64,000 nt of DNA from Rhizobium sp. R635. GTDB lineage: Bacteria > Pseudomonadota > Alphaproteobacteria > Rhizobiales > Rhizobiaceae. Below the pieces are notes generated by a model, which worked only from the letters and a program-made list of their open reading frames with translations, searched no databases and was not told the DNA's origin. A program made the position numbers and the translations under genes. Of the stretch, positions 62,795 to 64,000 are shown piece after piece. The DNA lies in NCBI RefSeq assembly GCF_002211285.1, contig NZ_LOKX01000011.1, positions 1 to 64,000 on the forward strand, written 5' to 3'. Position 1 is the first letter of the stretch. Every line of letters begins with the position of its first letter.

Positions 62795-63279
62795 AGCCTG
62801 CCCTCCGCATCGACATCACGAAGATACGCTGATCGGTCTGAGCCGCAATGAATATTTTCGTGACGTATATTTGCAACAGCTGTCCGTGCAACGCGAGATA
62901 ACAGCGGCATTGTCGCCAACTCTATGAATTTCTTCTGATTTTATACTTTGTCTCCGTTCGCGCTTTTGTGCGGGCGGCGTGAAACCAAAACAACTGTCCG
63001 AGCGTTACAAGAAAATCAGGTGAACCGGTGTTTGGCTTCAGTCGAACATTAGGAAACTGTTAACTATCGTGTGTCTCAATTCGGATAGGAACGACGCGAT
63101 TTGAGTAACTGGATCGTTGAAACTCCGCATCACGGTATTTCAGTCAGGTGCCGTGGGAAAGGCGCGAATGCCCTCGGTCCGGTGATCCCGGCGCCGCAGG
63201 ACGCGTCGGCCCGCAGATTGGCGGGCAGGGTGAAATCCATCGCAAGTTCATCCGTCTCGGGCAGTGCATGGAGACGAGA
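62795..63279. other. 485-base region with no convincing gene
   Basis: The first half (62900-63090) is relatively AT-rich and probably holds promoters. A TTG-started frame (63101-63289) runs through the second half, but its ribosome-binding site is distant and it overlaps the next gene; I do not call it. Confidence 0.35.
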
Positions 63280-63447
63280 ATGGCAATAGTAGTCGCATTG
63301 GCGGATCGGCGGCCGCGGGCGCCGCGTCGCCCGGATAAAGAGCCCCGCGAAGCCAAGATCCTTTGGTTCACCGGCGTCCGCTATGAGCGGCTGGCCGAGA
63401 GCCCGAAGCGTCGCCCGGCGCCTCAGCCGCGCGTCAATAAAAAGTAA
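63280..63447 (+). CDS. Small basic rhizobial protein, unknown function
   Basis: A 55-residue protein: MAIVVALADRRPRAPRRPDK, then EPREAKILWFTGVRYERL and a basic tail ending RVNKK. The ATG at 63280 follows GGAG by six bases; an ATG at 63268 is an alternative. It is strongly basic (Arg-rich) with no membrane segment. It looks like one of the small conserved rhizobial proteins, but I cannot name it. Confidence 0.5.
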   Translation: MAIVVALADRRPRAPRRPDKEPREAKILWFTGVRYERLAESPKRRPAPQPRVNKK

Positions 63448-63460
63448 CGCGCTTTCAACC

Positions 63461-64000
63461 TCAGCGCGTGGTGAACTGTTCGCAGCCGGCTTCCGTGAGG
63501 AAGTTCCGCGCGGCTTCATCGAAGCTTGCCTGCGGCGCTAGCGTCCGCAGCACGGCATAACCGTCCGGCCGCGCCATCTCCACCAGGATCGTCTGCTGCA
63601 GTTCCTGCGGCAGGTTCTTGCGAAGGTCCGTCAGCTGGATCGGGCCGCCCGCCAGCACATCGAGCGCGCCGCCGACCGATGTCCGGTCGTTCATGCTGAA
63701 GACCTCGTTGGAGGCGCTGTCGTAAATCGCGATCGACCAGAAGGGCACATTGCCCCTGGCGGTGAAGTGCACCGGCGCATCTTCGACGTCGAAGGAGCAG
63801 ACGGCAGTGCGCACGAAAGGATCGCCGTTGGCGAGGCCTGCCTCGTCATATTGGCCGCTCAGCAGGTAGAAATTATTGAGGTCGCCTTCTGCCTCCACGC
63901 GGGTCGCCGCATCCCTGCCGGTGAAGTGCGGCAGCGAGAGGATGATGACGAGATGCAGCAGCGCTGCGCCGAAAAGGCCGGTGAGAACGGCGAATATGAT
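63461..64000 (-). CDS. DUF1254-type membrane protein (5' end outside window)
   Basis: The frame is open to the window edge. The visible 179 residues start inside a membrane helix (AVLTGLFGAALLHLVIILSL) and continue with PHFTGRDAATR, NNFYLLSGQYDEAGLANGDP, HFTARGNVPFWSIAIYDSAS and LPQELQQTILVEMARPDGYA, ending EQFTTR. This is the pattern of the small rhizobial DUF1254-like proteins that pair with DUF1214 proteins. A DUF1214 partner would be expected just outside the window. It is convergent with the small gene ending at 63447. Confidence 0.6.
   Translation of the reverse strand: MIFAVLTGLFGAALLHLVIILSLPHFTGRDAATRVEAEGDLNNFYLLSGQYDEAGLANGDPFVRTAVCSFDVEDAPVHFTARGNVPFWSIAIYDSASNEVFSMNDRTSVGGALDVLAGGPIQLTDLRKNLPQELQQTILVEMARPDGYAVLRTLAPQASFDEAARNFLTEAGCEQFTTR

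Noticed and set aside
63101..63289. A TTG-started 62-codon frame
   Set aside because: The AGGA element is too far from the TTG and the frame overlaps a better-supported small gene. It is kept only as a note in the findings.

Overview
This window looks like a piece of the main chromosome of a fast-growing Rhizobium, of the R. leguminosarum/R. etli type. The evidence is the high-GC Rhizobiales codon usage, a RosR/MucR zinc-finger regulator, a dmeR-dmeF nickel/cobalt export pair, several rhizobial-only small families (DUF930, DUF1491, DUF2336, DUF5330) and many copies of the GC-rich palindromic intergenic repeats typical of rhizobia. I see no rRNA, tRNA, CRISPR array, insertion sequence, integrase or replication origin, and there is no sharp change in base composition. 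It reads as ordinary chromosomal backbone rather than an island.

Layout. 1-6.9 kb: two ABC-F ATPases on the minus strand, a small membrane hydrolase-like protein, a HerA-like ATPase and a small DUF2267-like protein. 7-12 kb: a ParDE toxin-antitoxin pair, a secreted small protein behind a general-stress-type promoter, glucose-6-phosphate dehydrogenase, trans-aconitate methyltransferase and a CNNM/CorC-type membrane protein with a duplicated gene tail behind it. 12.4-18.8 kb: a cupin, a frameshifted TIM-barrel isomerase/epimerase, a zinc alcohol dehydrogenase, a class IV aminotransferase, NH3-dependent NAD synthetase and an MFS exporter. 18.8-26.6 kb: small enzymes and transporters, Fe/Mn superoxide dismutase, a metallophosphoesterase, a WYL regulator divergent from a LysE exporter, and two cytochromes c. 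26.8-29.2 kb: dmeRF and a class A beta-lactamase. 29.5-38 kb: membrane PQQ glucose dehydrogenase, SelO, an MFS exporter, DUF1697 and oligopeptidase B. 38-47.6 kb: secreted proteins, an AI-2E-family protein with an oxidoreductase, a VOC dioxygenase with two possible starts, a universal stress protein behind an FNR/FixK-type box, a hemolysin III protein, acetyltransferases and MsrB. 47.7-53.8 kb: a complete seven-gene mrpABCDEFG Na+/H+ antiporter operon interrupted by a repeat pair. 53.8-64 kb: rosR with a long structured 5' region, sufE, a histidine kinase overlapping a peptidoglycan-binding protein, a soluble chemotaxis receptor and small rhizobial proteins.

The common theme is envelope and stress physiology: ion homeostasis (Mrp, DmeF, CorC), oxidative repair (SodB, MsrB, SufE, SelO), drug/solute export and exopolysaccharide control (RosR). 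The observations most worth a second look are a TTG-started 23-residue leader ORF with a perfect ribosome-binding site and flanking hairpins upstream of the first ABC-F gene (possible ribosome-mediated attenuation), the FNR/FixK-type box before the universal stress gene, the VOC gene with a Tat-like signal plus an internal start with a better ribosome-binding site, the duplicated CorC tail, and the repeat pair inside the mrp operon. I found no large previously undescribed multi-gene system. All family calls were made by reading motifs, without database searches.
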